DNA of 64,000 bases from Pseudomonas sp. WN033 (GTDB lineage Bacteria; Pseudomonadota; Gammaproteobacteria; Pseudomonadales; Pseudomonadaceae). Position numbers and translations under genes: made by a program. Under the pieces are notes generated by a model. That model was given only the letters and a program-made list of their open reading frames with translations, was not told the DNA's origin and searched no databases. The stretch lies in the NCBI GenBank assembly GCA_002287035.1, contig NSKG01000006.1:124001-188000 (forward strand), written 5' to 3'. This document shows positions 47,615 to 60,660 of this stretch, one piece after another (the stretch's first letter is position 1; each line of letters begins with the position of its first letter).

Positions 47615-47740
47615 CGGAAGCCTCTCGTCCCTAGTATTGATGCCCGGATTGTACCCCTTAGCGCTGGCGGGTGTCGCCTGGCCGGTTGGGCCCGTATAAT
47701 CGATGCACATTCAATACACCGCAGTACAAAGGACCCTGAC

Positions 47741-48460
47741 ATGAAACGACCCAGTGGCCGCAGCGCCGACCAGATGCGCCAGATCACGCTGACCCGGCAT
47801 TACACCAAGCACGCGGAGGGTGCAGTGCTGGTGGAGTTCGGCGACACCAAGGTGATCTGCACGGTCAGCGTCGAGTCCGGGGTGCCGCGCTTTTTGCGTG
47901 GTTCCGGTCAGGGCTGGATCACCGCCGAGTACGGCATGTTGCCACGCGCCACCGGTGAGCGTATGCAGCGTGAGGCCAGCAAGGGCAAGCAGGGCGGTCG
48001 GACCCTGGAAATCCAGCGGCTGATCGGCCGTTCGCTGCGCGCGGCGGTGGATCTGCACAGCCTGGGCGAAAATACCCTGCATATCGACTGCGACGTGATC
48101 CAGGCCGACGGTGGTACCCGTACGGCGTCGATTACCGGTGCCTGTGTAGCGCTGGTGGATGCTCTGCGGGTGATGAAGCAGCGCGGGGCGATCAAGAAGA
48201 TTCCCGAGATTCAGATGATCGCGGCGGTGTCGGTGGGGATTTATCAGGGCGAGCCGGTGCTGGATCTGGACTACCTGGAAGACTCGGCTGCGGAAACTGA
48301 CCTCAATGTAGTAATGACTGACAAGGGTGGTTTCATCGAGGTGCAGGGCACTGCCGAAGGGGTGCCGTTCAGTCCTGAGGAGCTCAATGCTATGCTGGCA
48401 TTAGCGCGCAAGGGCGTGGACGAACTCTTCGCCTTGCAGCAGGCGGCGTTGCAGGACTGA
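47741..48460 (+). CDS. rph: Ribonuclease PH
   Basis: A 239-residue phosphorolytic exoribonuclease that trims tRNA 3' ends. Starts [20 protein letters not shown]; phosphate-binding and active-site elements [20 protein letters not shown] and [18 protein letters not shown] are present. Full length. Confidence 0.96.
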   Translation: MKRPSGRSADQMRQITLTRHYTKHAEGAVLVEFGDTKVICTVSVESGVPRFLRGSGQGWITAEYGMLPRATGERMQREASKGKQGGRTLEIQRLIGRSLRAAVDLHSLGENTLHIDCDVIQADGGTRTASITGACVALVDALRVMKQRGAIKKIPEIQMIAAVSVGIYQGEPVLDLDYLEDSAAETDLNVVMTDKGGFIEVQGTAEGVPFSPEELNAMLALARKGVDELFALQQAALQD

Positions 48461-48496
48461 CACCGACCGCCATGCGACTGGAAAAGGGGTGCCGTT

Positions 48497-48877
48497 ATGA
48501 CCGATGAACAGCCTCAACCTGTGGTACTCGACAGTCCCAGTCCGGATGCCCGGCGCTGGGCGATGTTCGCTCATCTGGCCGGCTTTGCCGGCTACCTGTT
48601 TCCGTTCGTTGGCAACCTGATTGCGCCGCTGCTGGTCTGGCAACTGAAAAAAGACAGTGACCCCTTTGTCGATGATCAGGGCAAGGAGGCGCTGAATTTC
48701 CAGATCAGTGTCAGCCTGGCCGCGATCCTCAGCTTCATGCTGATGGTGGTGCTGGTCGGGTTCGTGCTGATTGCGGTGGTGGTGGCTGGTGCTGTGGTGC
48801 TGATGATCATTGCCGCGATCAAGGCCAACGAAGGCAAGGCCTACCGTTACCCGTTCTGCTGGCGGATTATCAAATAA
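48497..48877 (+). CDS. DUF4870 membrane protein
   Basis: A 126-residue inner-membrane protein of the DUF4870 family. A hydrophilic N-terminus precedes MFAHLAGFAGYLFPFVGN, and three or so membrane segments follow, with DDQGKEALNFQISVSL between them. Function unknown. The same gene follows rph in P. aeruginosa. Confidence 0.9.
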   Translation: MTDEQPQPVVLDSPSPDARRWAMFAHLAGFAGYLFPFVGNLIAPLLVWQLKKDSDPFVDDQGKEALNFQISVSLAAILSFMLMVVLVGFVLIAVVVAGAVVLMIIAAIKANEGKAYRYPFCWRIIK

Positions 48878-48883
48878 ACCCGG

Positions 48884-49663
48884 TCAGATGCTCAGCGTCC
48901 AGTCATAGTCAATAATCACCGGCGCATGCTGGGAGAAGCGGACGTCACGCGGGATGCGGGCGTTCTTGACGAAACGGCGCAGGCCCGGGGTAAGAAACTG
49001 GTAGTCGAAGCGCAGGCCCAGATTAAGGCTTTCGGCCTGTTCGCTGTCGGGCCACCAACTGTATAGGTCGGACTCGCGGGTCACTTCGCGTAGCGCATCG
49101 ACGTAGCCCAGGTTACCGAAGATTTCATCCATCCAGGCCCGTTCCGGGGCCATGAAGCCAGGCTGGTGCTGGCAGTCACGCCAGTTTTTTACGTCCAGTT
49201 TCAGGTGCGCAACCTGCAGCGAGCCGCAGTAGATGAACTCGCGGCGCTTGCGGCGCTGCTTGTTCAGGTAGGTGGTGAAGTCGTTCATGAACTTGAACTT
49301 CTGGTTCAGGTCGGCATCACCGTCACGACCGGAGGGCAGCAGCAAAGAACCAATGCTGACCTTGTCGAAATCAGCTTGCATGAAGCGACCGTAACGGTCG
49401 GCCAGCTCGAAGCCCAGGCCCTTGATGATGGCCTTGGGCGCGGTGCGGGTGTAGATCGCCACACCGCCCTGACTGGGCACTTCTGCTTCAAAGCAATATT
49501 GCCAGTAGCCATCCAGCCAATAGGGATCCTGTTCGAGCTCGGGTTCGGTTACGCGAATGTCCTGCAGGCAGATGACATCGGCGTCCTGTGTGCGCAGCCA
49601 GTCAAACAGTCCTCGAGCCGCTGCGGCCTCGACACCATTGACATTAAGACTGATGATTCGCAT
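48884..49663 (-). CDS. crc: Catabolite repression control protein Crc
   Basis: A 259-residue protein of the exonuclease III fold, same length as P. aeruginosa Crc. It acts with Hfq to block translation of mRNAs for less preferred carbon sources. Sequence [21 protein letters not shown] at the start; the nuclease residues of true ExoIII are not all kept ([14 protein letters not shown] at the end in place of SDHCP). ATG 49663 is chosen over 49678 for the family start. Confidence 0.95.
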   Translation of the reverse strand: MRIISLNVNGVEAAAARGLFDWLRTQDADVICLQDIRVTEPELEQDPYWLDGYWQYCFEAEVPSQGGVAIYTRTAPKAIIKGLGFELADRYGRFMQADFDKVSIGSLLLPSGRDGDADLNQKFKFMNDFTTYLNKQRRKRREFIYCGSLQVAHLKLDVKNWRDCQHQPGFMAPERAWMDEIFGNLGYVDALREVTRESDLYSWWPDSEQAESLNLGLRFDYQFLTPGLRRFVKNARIPRDVRFSQHAPVIIDYDWTLSI

Positions 49664-49734
49664 ACATGGCTCCCCCAAAATCGAGGGTGTATGATAACCG
49701 AGCTTGCGCCATTTTTGTTAACAAGAGGCTGGGG

Positions 49735-50385
49735 ATGCAGGAATATCAGCGGGAATTCATTCGTTTTGCTCTGGATAAGCAGGTTCTGCGGTTTGGCGAG
49801 TTCACGCTGAAATCCGGGCGTAAAAGCCCTTACTTCTTCAATGCCGGGCTGTTCAATACCGGTGGCGCACTGGCCCGGCTCGGGCGCTTCTATGCCCAGG
49901 CTCTGGTTCACAGTGGCCTGGAAGCGGTTGATGTGATCTTTGGTCCGGCCTACAAGGGCATTCCGCTGGCGGCGGTAACCGCGGTATCGCTGGCCGAGAG
50001 CTTTGACCGTGATCTGCCTTACTGCTTCAACCGCAAGGAAGCCAAGGACCATGGCGAAGGCGGTACGCTGGTTGGGGCGCCACTGGAAGGCCGGGTGCTG
50101 ATCATCGATGATGTGATCACTGCCGGCACTGCGGTGCGTGAGGTCATGCAGATTATCCAGGCGGCAGGCGCTACGCCGGCGGCAGTGATGATCGCGCTCA
50201 ATCGTGAAGAGCGTGGCCAGGGCGAACTGTCGGCAATCCAGGAAGTCGAACGTGACTACGGCATCCCGGTGATCAGCATCGTCTCGTTGAATCAGGTCAT
50301 GAGCTTCCTCGAAGAGGATGCCGAATTGCGCCACCATCTGCCGGCGGTCCAGGCCTACCGGGCCCAGTACGGTATTCAGGGCTGA
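49735..50385 (+). CDS. pyrE: Orotate phosphoribosyltransferase
   Basis: A 216-residue pyrimidine-synthesis enzyme joining orotate and PRPP. The PRPP motif is [16 protein letters not shown], and [16 protein letters not shown] and [10 protein letters not shown] are family elements. The ATG at 49735 is preceded by GAGGCTGGGG. The divergent neighbour is crc, as in P. aeruginosa. Confidence 0.96.
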   Translation: MQEYQREFIRFALDKQVLRFGEFTLKSGRKSPYFFNAGLFNTGGALARLGRFYAQALVHSGLEAVDVIFGPAYKGIPLAAVTAVSLAESFDRDLPYCFNRKEAKDHGEGGTLVGAPLEGRVLIIDDVITAGTAVREVMQIIQAAGATPAAVMIALNREERGQGELSAIQEVERDYGIPVISIVSLNQVMSFLEEDAELRHHLPAVQAYRAQYGIQG

Positions 50386-50429
50386 TGCCGGGCGTAGCCC
50401 GACTACAATAGCAACAAGCGGGAGGCTTC

Positions 50430-51023
50430 ATGCCGGGGAGGGCTATGATGCGAAGGCTGGGGGTTGCAATCGGGCTGATCGTAGCCGGGTTGTCGCTGGG
50501 GGTGCAGGCCGACCTGTATCGCTATACCGATGAGCGTGGCGTGACGGTGCTCGATAGTCGAGTGCCGCCGGAGGCAATTGGCCGCGGTTATGAGGTACTT
50601 GACCCCCAAGGGCGAGTCAAGGAAGTGATCCCTCCGGCCCCGACTCTGGAGGAGCTGGAGGCCCGGCGCGAAGCTGAGCGCCGGGCAGTAGCCGATGCCA
50701 CGCTGTTGCGTCTGTACAGCAGCGTGGCGGATCTGGACCGGGCCCATGCCCGTCAGATCGAGCAGATCGACAACCAGATTCTCACGGCCCAGGGCAACCT
50801 TCAGCAACTGGCCAAGCAGCGGGAAAACCTGCAGCAACGGGCGGCCACCCAGGAGCGGGCCGGCCGGGCGGTGGATGCCCGCATTCTGCAGGAGCTGGAT
50901 GAGCTGGATTCCGAGCAGCGCCGGTTGAATCGGCTGATTGAGCGCTCACAGCGCGAGAAGTCAGAGGTCAACAGCAGCTTCGAGCAGCGCCGTCTGCGTC
51001 TGAGTACCCTGCTGGGTGATTGA
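50430..51023 (+). CDS. DUF4124 periplasmic protein with coiled coil
   Basis: A 197-residue protein. A signal peptide (GLIVAGLSLGVQA) is followed by the DUF4124 motif DLYRYTDERGVTVLDSRVP, and then a long charged coiled coil (about 85-190, rich in Glu, Gln and Arg). Either ATG 50430 (RBS GGGAGG) or ATG 50445 could be the start. Function unknown. Confidence 0.85.
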   Translation: MPGRAMMRRLGVAIGLIVAGLSLGVQADLYRYTDERGVTVLDSRVPPEAIGRGYEVLDPQGRVKEVIPPAPTLEELEARREAERRAVADATLLRLYSSVADLDRAHARQIEQIDNQILTAQGNLQQLAKQRENLQQRAATQERAGRAVDARILQELDELDSEQRRLNRLIERSQREKSEVNSSFEQRRLRLSTLLGD

Positions 51024-51044
51024 GGGCGTTATTCGCGCCCTGCT

Positions 51045-51125
51045 GCGGTAGGAGCGGCCCGCGGCCGCGAAGCGGATTGGCGGTGATCGCAAAGCCCGTT
51101 CGCGCTCGCAGAGCGCTCCTACCGA
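51045..51125. repeat. Inverted pair of Pseudomonas REP elements (REPIN)
   Basis: A forward copy (GGTAGGAGCGGCCCGCGGCC, 51047-51066) faces a reverse copy (TCGCAGAGCGCTCCTACC, 51106-51123). It lies between the convergent DUF4124 and thioesterase genes and matches the repeats at 12111 and 20791. Confidence 0.8.
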
Positions 51126-51144
51126 TGCGGGGTGTTGTTTCGCG

Positions 51145-51579
51145 CTAGCCTTCCGGGGTGCACTGTTCGAATTCACGTACCGCCGCACGGAAAGCCTCCG
51201 GAATCCGGGTCGGCTGGCGACTGCTCTGGTCGGCATGCACATAGACGATCTCGCCGTTGACCAGCAGTTCATCATCGCGGTAGATCCCGATCAGAAACTG
51301 CATGCTGGAGTTGCCCAGTTTGGCGATTCGTACATGCACATCCAGTTGCTCGTCGAAACGAGCCGGTGAGCGGTATTCGAGCAGGGTGCGCACGGCGAAG
51401 AAGTCGGCGCCCTTGACCCCGGTTTCGGCGCTGTAGGCCTGGCCCAGTTCACGGAAATACTCGGTAATGCCAACGTCGGCATAGGTCAGGTAGTGACCAT
51501 TGAAGACGATACCCTGCAAATCGGCCTCGGCCCAGCGCACCCGCAAGCGGTGGCTGAAACGGAAATCGCTCTTGTGCAT
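51145..51579 (-). CDS. Acyl-CoA thioesterase, 4-hydroxybenzoyl-CoA type
   Basis: A 144-residue single hotdog protein. The family active-site segment is VRWAEADLQGIVFNGHYLTY, with the Asp and the HYL region on the central helix. Substrate unknown. It lies 2 bp from argB on the same strand. Confidence 0.87.
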   Translation of the reverse strand: MHKSDFRFSHRLRVRWAEADLQGIVFNGHYLTYADVGITEYFRELGQAYSAETGVKGADFFAVRTLLEYRSPARFDEQLDVHVRIAKLGNSSMQFLIGIYRDDELLVNGEIVYVHADQSSRQPTRIPEAFRAAVREFEQCTPEG

Positions 51580-51581
51580 GC

Positions 51582-55020
<3,439 letters not shown>

Positions 55021-55065
55021 CGCGGTGGGGCTCCATGCTCGTTTTTATGTATTGGTGTCAGTGGC

Positions 55066-55521
55066 TCAGTTGCTGCCGGTGTGACCAAACCCGCCGGCCC
55101 CGCGCTGGCTGTCATCGAAACTGTTGACGATCTCAAGTTTAGCCTGCAGTACCGGTACCAGCACCAGTTGAGCGATCCGCTCGCCCGGCTCGATGTTGAA
55201 GGTCTGGTGGCCGCGGTTCCAGCACGACACCATCAGTTGGCCCTGGTAGTCGGAATCGATCAGGCCGACCAGATTGCCCAGCACGATGCCATGTTTGTGG
55301 CCCAACCCTGAGCGCGGCAGGATCATGGCGGCCAGACCCGGATCGGCAATATGGATGGCCAGCCCGGTGGGCAGCAGCTCGGTCTGTCCGGGTTCCAGGG
55401 TCAGGGGCGCGTCGAGCATGGCCCGCAGGTCCATACCGGCCGAACCTTCGGTGGCATAGTGCGGCAGGGGCCATTGTTGACCTAAACGCGGGTCGAGAAT
55501 CCGGGCTTGCAGGGCGTGCAT
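55066..55521 (-). CDS. dut: Deoxyuridine 5'-triphosphate nucleotidohydrolase
   Basis: A 151-residue trimeric dUTPase. Conserved motifs: [48 protein letters not shown] and the C-terminal [10 protein letters not shown]. Keeps uracil out of DNA and supplies dUMP. In the order algC-dut-coaBC. Confidence 0.97.
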   Translation of the reverse strand: MHALQARILDPRLGQQWPLPHYATEGSAGMDLRAMLDAPLTLEPGQTELLPTGLAIHIADPGLAAMILPRSGLGHKHGIVLGNLVGLIDSDYQGQLMVSCWNRGHQTFNIEPGERIAQLVLVPVLQAKLEIVNSFDDSQRGAGGFGHTGSN

Positions 55522-55530
55522 GGGTACTCC

Positions 55531-56748
55531 TCAGTCTGGGCTGCCGGGCAGGTGCTCGGCGATAAAGGTGATGATTTGGCGGGCCAGCTTGGCTTTGCTG
55601 GCGTGGGGCAGAGCATGCTGCTGCAACTGCCGGTCGATCAGGGTGACCGCGTTGTCATCGCTGTTGAAGCCGATGCCAGGCTGGCTGACGTCATTGGCGA
55701 TGATCAGGTCGAGATTCTTGCGCTGTAGCTTGCCGGCGGCGTAGTTGAGTACATCGTCGGTCTCGGCGGCGAAACCGACACACCAGCGCGGGCGCTGGTC
55801 GTGGCCAGCCAGCGTGGCGAGGATGTCAGGATTGCGCACCAGCGTCAGGGTCAGACCATCTTCGCAGCCAGGGTCTTTCTTGAGCTTGTTGTCGGCACAT
55901 TCGGCGGGCCGGTAGTCGGCCACCGCTGCCGAAGCAATGAACAGATCGGCTGGCAGCGCCGCTTCGCAGGCGGCCAGCATGTCGCGGGCACTGACCACAT
56001 CAACGCGTGTGACCCGAGCCGGGGTCGGCAGGTTGACCGGGCCAGCGACCAGGGTTACCCGGGCGTCCGCTTCGGCGGCGGCTTCGGCCAGGGCGAAGCC
56101 CATCTTGCCCGAGCTGTAGTTGGAGAGATAACGCACCGGGTCCAGCGCTTCACGGGTTGGCCCGGCGTTGATCAATACGTGTCGGCCGCTGAGCAGCCCG
56201 CGTTCGAAACAGTCGGCGGCCTGGGCGGCGATATCGGCTGGCTCCAGCATTCGCCCGGGGCCGATGTCGCCACAAGCCTGCTCACCTGCACCAGGGCCGA
56301 TGACCTTGATACCACGGGCCAGCAAGGTGTCGAGGTTGGCCTGGGTGGCCGGATCACGCCACATGGCCTGATTCATTGCCGGGGCAACGGCAACCTGGGC
56401 GTCGGTGGCCAGCACCAGGGTGGTCAGCAGGTCATCGCCCCGGCCCTGGGCCAGGCGCGCCATCAGATCGGCGGTAGCCGGCGCAATCAGCACCAGATCG
56501 GCCCAACGGGCCAGCTCAATATGGCCCATGGCGGCTTCGGCGGCTGGATCAAGCAGTTCGCCGTGTACCGGGTTGCCGGACAGCGCCTGCAGGGTCAGTG
56601 GCGTAATGAACTCGCGGGCGCCGCGGGTCATCACCACCCGCACCTCGGCCCCGGCATCACGCAACCGCCGTACCAGCTCGGCACTTTTATAGGCGGCAAT
56701 GCCGCCGCTGATGCCCAGAACCACCTGTTTGTTGACCAACCGCTGCAT
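55531..56748 (-). CDS. coaBC: Bifunctional phosphopantothenoylcysteine decarboxylase/synthetase CoaBC
   Basis: A 405-residue coenzyme A biosynthesis enzyme. The N-terminal flavin decarboxylase (CoaC) has [18 protein letters not shown] and PAMNQAMW; the C-terminal synthetase (CoaB) has [20 protein letters not shown] and AAVADYRP. Full length. Confidence 0.96.
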   Translation of the reverse strand: MQRLVNKQVVLGISGGIAAYKSAELVRRLRDAGAEVRVVMTRGAREFITPLTLQALSGNPVHGELLDPAAEAAMGHIELARWADLVLIAPATADLMARLAQGRGDDLLTTLVLATDAQVAVAPAMNQAMWRDPATQANLDTLLARGIKVIGPGAGEQACGDIGPGRMLEPADIAAQAADCFERGLLSGRHVLINAGPTREALDPVRYLSNYSSGKMGFALAEAAAEADARVTLVAGPVNLPTPARVTRVDVVSARDMLAACEAALPADLFIASAAVADYRPAECADNKLKKDPGCEDGLTLTLVRNPDILATLAGHDQRPRWCVGFAAETDDVLNYAAGKLQRKNLDLIIANDVSQPGIGFNSDDNAVTLIDRQLQQHALPHASKAKLARQIITFIAEHLPGSPD

Positions 56749-56894
56749 GCTCGACTCCCGGCCAGAAACTGATGGCTAAGATATCACAGGGGCCCAGACT
56801 GTGCGCTGGTACCCGGTCACAGGCTGATAAAGCTGATAGCCTGTGGCCATTGAGGCGCACAGGGGGTGCGCCAACCGGGCAGGGAGCCTGAATC

Positions 56895-57569
56895 ATGCCA
56901 ATCACTGACTGGCCGCTGGCCGAGCGGCCACGGGAAAAGCTGCTCAATCAGGGCGCTGCGGCGCTGTCTGACGCCGAGCTGCTGGCGATCTTTCTGCGCA
57001 CCGGGCTGCCTGGGCGTAGCGCGGTTGATCTGGCGCGCGATCTGCTCAGCGCCTTCGGTAGCCTGCGGGCCCTGCTGCAGGCCGATCTCAAGGGCTTTTG
57101 TGTGCATGCCGGGCTGGGGCCAGCCAAGTACGTGCAGTTGCAGGCTGTGATGGAAATGGCCCGCCGGCATTTATACGAAGAACTGCAGCGTGGTGATGCC
57201 CTGACCTCGCCGGGCGCGGTGCGACGTTATCTGAAAAGCCGCCTGGCGGCCCTGCCTCACGAAGTGTTCGCCTGCCTGTTCCTGGACAACCAGCACCGGG
57301 TGATTGCCTTCGAGGAACTGTTCCGCGGCACCCTGGACAGCGCCAGTGTCTATCCCCGGGAGGTGCTCAAGCGGGCGCTGGCCCACAACGCCGCTGCGCT
57401 GATTCTGACCCATAACCATCCGTCGGGTGTGAGCGAGCCGAGCCAGGCCGATGTGCAACTGACCCGGCGCCTGCGCGAAGCGCTGGCACTGGTGGATATC
57501 CGGGTGCTCGACCATCTGGTGGTGGGCGATGGCGAGCCGCTGTCACTGGCCGAGCGCGGGTTGATGTAA
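56895..57569 (+). CDS. radC: RadC-family JAB-domain protein
   Basis: A 224-residue protein. Residues 1-95 carry helix-hairpin-helix-like elements ([13 protein letters not shown]). The JAB metalloprotease-like domain has [17 protein letters not shown] with the His and Asp ligands. Role in DNA repair is unproven despite the name. Divergent from coaBC. Confidence 0.93.
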   Translation: MPITDWPLAERPREKLLNQGAAALSDAELLAIFLRTGLPGRSAVDLARDLLSAFGSLRALLQADLKGFCVHAGLGPAKYVQLQAVMEMARRHLYEELQRGDALTSPGAVRRYLKSRLAALPHEVFACLFLDNQHRVIAFEELFRGTLDSASVYPREVLKRALAHNAAALILTHNHPSGVSEPSQADVQLTRRLREALALVDIRVLDHLVVGDGEPLSLAERGLM

Positions 57570-57580
57570 GTGAAAAATCA

Positions 57581-57609
57581 TTGCTTGTAGGGGCCGGTTT
57601 TGGTATAAA
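57581..57609 (+). promoter_or_regulatory. Sigma-70-type promoter upstream of rpmB
   Basis: TTGCTT (57581-57586), a 17-bp spacer and TATAAA (57604-57609). It lies 141 bp before rpmB and just after radC, and is well placed to drive the ribosomal protein pair. Confidence 0.65.
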
Positions 57610-57749
57610 GCTCCGCTCTTCTCGGGGCTGCGCCTGTAACTGTGCATTTTTATTACGGGTTTGGCGTGATCGGTTGCCCCGGCTGGACAACAGATTCTTT
57701 TAGGCTTCCAACCAGTTAGGGTTGGGTAAGTGGTTGGAGAGGGTTAACC

Positions 57750-57986
57750 ATGTCTCGAGTATGTCAGGTAACCGGCAAAGGGCCGGCCGTCGGGAACAAT
57801 GTTTCCCACGCGAACAACAAGACCAAGCGTCGTTTTCTGCCGAACCTGCAGTATCATCGCTTCTGGGTTGAGTCGGAAAAGCGTTTCGTGCGTCTGCGCA
57901 CTTCTGCCAAGGGCATGCGCATTATCGACAAGCGTGGTATCGATGTCGTTCTGGCTGAAATCCGCGGTCGCGGCGAAAAAGTTTAA
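57750..57986 (+). CDS. rpmB: 50S ribosomal protein L28
   Basis: A 78-residue protein beginning [20 protein letters not shown] and rich in basic residues, as expected for L28. GGAGAGGG precedes the ATG. Followed 11 bp later by rpmG. Confidence 0.97.
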   Translation: MSRVCQVTGKGPAVGNNVSHANNKTKRRFLPNLQYHRFWVESEKRFVRLRTSAKGMRIIDKRGIDVVLAEIRGRGEKV

Positions 57987-57997
57987 GGAGCATCATC

Positions 57998-58153
57998 ATG
58001 CGTGAATTGATTCGTTTGGTGTCTTCTGCCGGTACTGGTCACTTCTACACTACCGACAAGAACAAGCGCACTACTCCCGACAAGATCGAAATCAAGAAAT
58101 TCGATCCGGTTGTGCGCAAGCACGTGATGTATAAGGAAGCCAAGATCAAATAA
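57998..58153 (+). CDS. rpmG: 50S ribosomal protein L33
   Basis: A 51-residue protein, [20 protein letters not shown] then [17 protein letters not shown]. It is the zinc-free type, lacking the Cys pairs seen in zinc-binding L33. AAGGAG overlaps the rpmB stop region. A strong terminator follows. Confidence 0.97.
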   Translation: MRELIRLVSSAGTGHFYTTDKNKRTTPDKIEIKKFDPVVRKHVMYKEAKIK

Positions 58154-58170
58154 GATCTTTGCGACCTGAC

Positions 58171-58197
58171 AAAAAACCCGCCTCGGCGGGTTTTTTT
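58171..58197 (+). terminator. Rho-independent terminator after rpmBG
   Basis: A-run, CCCGCC stem, short loop, GGCGGG, then seven T: a textbook terminator 18 bp after the rpmG stop. The flanking A and T runs can extend the stem. Confidence 0.93.
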
Positions 58198-58351
58198 GTG
58201 GCTCTTTGACGGCGCATGTTCTGGGGAGCATCGCGCGCCTGCTCGATGCTGAAAGCTTCAGGCAAGCACGTTGTCGCAGGCCAGTTCTGTGTCGCGGCGC
58301 GCAACGCGTCCAGGCTAGGTCTGCGGGAAACCGGCTTGTCAGGGGGGCTGC

Positions 58352-59275
58352 TTACCGTTCCCCATCACCGCCCAAGGCAAAGTTCGGCATGCTGTTGACC
58401 GGCTGGGCGAACTCGAAGGGAATCGACACGGTATTCAGGCCGACATTCTTCTGCACCACGAAGTGCAGATGCGGGCCGGTACTGTTGCCGGTGTTGCCGG
58501 ACTGGGCAATCTGGGTCCCGGCCCGTACCCACTGGCCTTCCTGTACCGCCACCGAATGGCGCTTGAGGTGCAGGTAGACGCTCATGGTGCCGTCGGCATG
58601 CAGCAGCCGGACGAAGTTGCCGGCCGGGTTGTTGCCACGCCCGCTTTGATTATTTTCGATCTTGATCACCATGCCGTCGCGGGCGGCCAGAATAGGCGTG
58701 CCCTCGGGCATGGCGATATCGATGGCGTAGCGGCCCTTGGGGCCGGTATGGCTGTAGCGCCCGCCGGGGCCTTGGGTCATGCGGAACGGGCCTCCGCGCC
58801 AGGGCAGCGGGTAATGGCTCAGGCTGTGTTCGGCCCGTGGATCGCCAATGGCGTGGCGCAGGCGGTACTGGTAACGCGGTGTGCCGGTTCCAGTGGGGGC
58901 CAGGGTTACCAGGCGGATCTGCTGGCGCGGCGGCAGCACCCAGCGTACCGGTTGCTCGGGCGCGCCGCTGAGGTGCTGTACCGAGTGGACTTCCAGCTCG
59001 ATCTCGACCGGCGCATACAGGTCATTGTGGACGATCAGGGTTTCGCCGCCGGTGTGCTTGTGACTACGCACGTAAACCTGCTTGTCGAAGGTTTCAACCA
59101 TGCGGTCACGGAATACAAAGACCTGGGCGCCAGGAGTAGCCCGGTCGGTATAGGTGACTACACCGTTTTCATCGGTGTACTTGTAGATGGTCGACGCCAG
59201 CCCACACGGGCTGCCGGCCAACAGGGCCAGGCCCAGAACCCAGGTACGCATCCAATGCCAAACCTTCATGCTCAC
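58352..59275 (-). CDS. DUF4124 plus M23 metallopeptidase (LytM-type)
   Basis: A 307-residue exported protein. Signal peptide (WVLGLALLAGSPCGLAS), DUF4124 motif IYKYTDENGVVTYTDRATP, a middle beta domain, and a C-terminal M23 peptidase. The zinc ligands appear in YSHTGPKGRYAIDIAMP (H, D) and GPHLHFVV (H). Family members cut peptidoglycan cross-links; specificity is unknown. ATG 59269 is an alternative start. Confidence 0.88.
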   Translation of the reverse strand: MSMKVWHWMRTWVLGLALLAGSPCGLASTIYKYTDENGVVTYTDRATPGAQVFVFRDRMVETFDKQVYVRSHKHTGGETLIVHNDLYAPVEIELEVHSVQHLSGAPEQPVRWVLPPRQQIRLVTLAPTGTGTPRYQYRLRHAIGDPRAEHSLSHYPLPWRGGPFRMTQGPGGRYSHTGPKGRYAIDIAMPEGTPILAARDGMVIKIENNQSGRGNNPAGNFVRLLHADGTMSVYLHLKRHSVAVQEGQWVRAGTQIAQSGNTGNSTGPHLHFVVQKNVGLNTVSIPFEFAQPVNSMPNFALGGDGER

Positions 59276-59333
59276 CGGAACTTGATTTTTTGGGGTGCGC
59301 CGCAGGTCCCGGTTAGCCGCGGCGCAGCCTTAT

Positions 59334-60521
59334 TTATTGTGCTGGTGCAGGCTGCAGCGAGTAGGTCCGCAGAGTGGCGGCGAATTCCTGCAATGCCTTG
59401 ATGCCGCTGGCTTCGGCCTGCTGGCACCAGTCGCGCAGCGCCTGCAGCATGTCGTGCCCGTTGGCGCTGGTGCGCCCCCAGATCTGTTGCAGCGCCAGGC
59501 GCTTCTCGTAAATGACCTTGAGCGCATGGCTGTGATCAAGCATCCGCTCAATGCGCTCTTGCTGCTGGTTGCCCAGCAGGCTGGTTTCCCGGCTGAGCAG
59601 TTTCTTGGCGCGGCGGAACAGGTGGCGCACCGAGGCGTCGACCCGATCCAGCTCCTGCTGGACCAGTGGCTTGATCACCAGCTTGCGATACTGCGCCATG
59701 ATCTGGAAGCGGTTGTTGAGAATCGCCATGGCGGTGTCCATATCCAGGGTCTTCTTGCCCTCGACCCGATGGGCGATCGGCGCAGTGCGACGGACCTTGG
59801 CCAGTCGACACAGGCTGAACAGGCGAATCCACATCCAGCCCAGATCGAACTCCCATTTCTTGACCGACAGCTTGGCCGAGTTCGGGTAGGTGTGGTGGTT
59901 GTTGTGCAGCTCCTCACCGCCGATCAGAATGCCCCAGGGCAGAATATTGGTGGCGGCGTCCTTGCACTCGAAGTTGCGGTAGCCCACGGCATGGCCCAGG
60001 CCGTTGACCACGCCAGCGGCCAGTACCGGAATCCACAGCATCTGGATGGCCCACACGGTGATGCCCAGGACCCCAAACAGGGCCAGGTCGATCAGTGCCA
60101 TCAGGGTTACCCCGGCAATCGGGAAACGGCTGTAGACGTTGCGCTCCACCCAGTCATCCGGGCAGTTCTTGCCGTAGATGCGCAGGGTGTCTTCGTTTTT
60201 GGCCTCAGCCATGTACAATTCGGCGCCTTTGCGCAGCACGGTCCACAGACCCTTGTGTACCGGGCTGTGCGGATCGTCCGGGGTTTCGCATTTGGCGTGG
60301 TGTTTGCGGTGAATCGCGGTCCACTCGCGGGTGTTCATGCTAGTGGTCAGCCACAGCCAGAAGCGGAAGAAGTGTTGCAGGGCCGGATGCAGCTCCAGCG
60401 AGCGATGGGCCGAATAGCGATGCAGGTAAACTGTGACGCTGACGATGGTGATGTGCGTCAGCACCAGGGTAATCAGTACCAGTTGCCAGACCGAAAGATC
60501 GAGAAGACCGTTGTACCACAT
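59334..60521 (-). CDS. desA: Delta-9 fatty acyl desaturase DesA
   Basis: A 395-residue membrane desaturase acting on phospholipid acyl chains. The three His boxes are HRYSAHRS, HRKHHAKCE and HNNHHTYP, with membrane segments around residues 10-30, 35-60 and 140-190. A cytoplasmic C-terminal third (about 260-395) is charged. Start 60521 is chosen for the hydrophobic N-terminus MWYNGLLDLSVWQLVLITLV. The divergent PAS-GGDEF-EAL gene is the same neighbour as for PA0286 in P. aeruginosa. Confidence 0.92.
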   Translation of the reverse strand: MWYNGLLDLSVWQLVLITLVLTHITIVSVTVYLHRYSAHRSLELHPALQHFFRFWLWLTTSMNTREWTAIHRKHHAKCETPDDPHSPVHKGLWTVLRKGAELYMAEAKNEDTLRIYGKNCPDDWVERNVYSRFPIAGVTLMALIDLALFGVLGITVWAIQMLWIPVLAAGVVNGLGHAVGYRNFECKDAATNILPWGILIGGEELHNNHHTYPNSAKLSVKKWEFDLGWMWIRLFSLCRLAKVRRTAPIAHRVEGKKTLDMDTAMAILNNRFQIMAQYRKLVIKPLVQQELDRVDASVRHLFRRAKKLLSRETSLLGNQQQERIERMLDHSHALKVIYEKRLALQQIWGRTSANGHDMLQALRDWCQQAEASGIKALQEFAATLRTYSLQPAPAQ

Positions 60522-60660
60522 AGAGCAGTTGAACCTCAGTAAGGTAGGGAGCCTAGTTGCCTCGATTATGGACCAACAATATGGCAATTGACATGACCGT
60601 GGGTCGAGTCGTGGCCAACTGCTATAGTGGATCAACGACCGTACAGGAAGGTTCGGCCAC

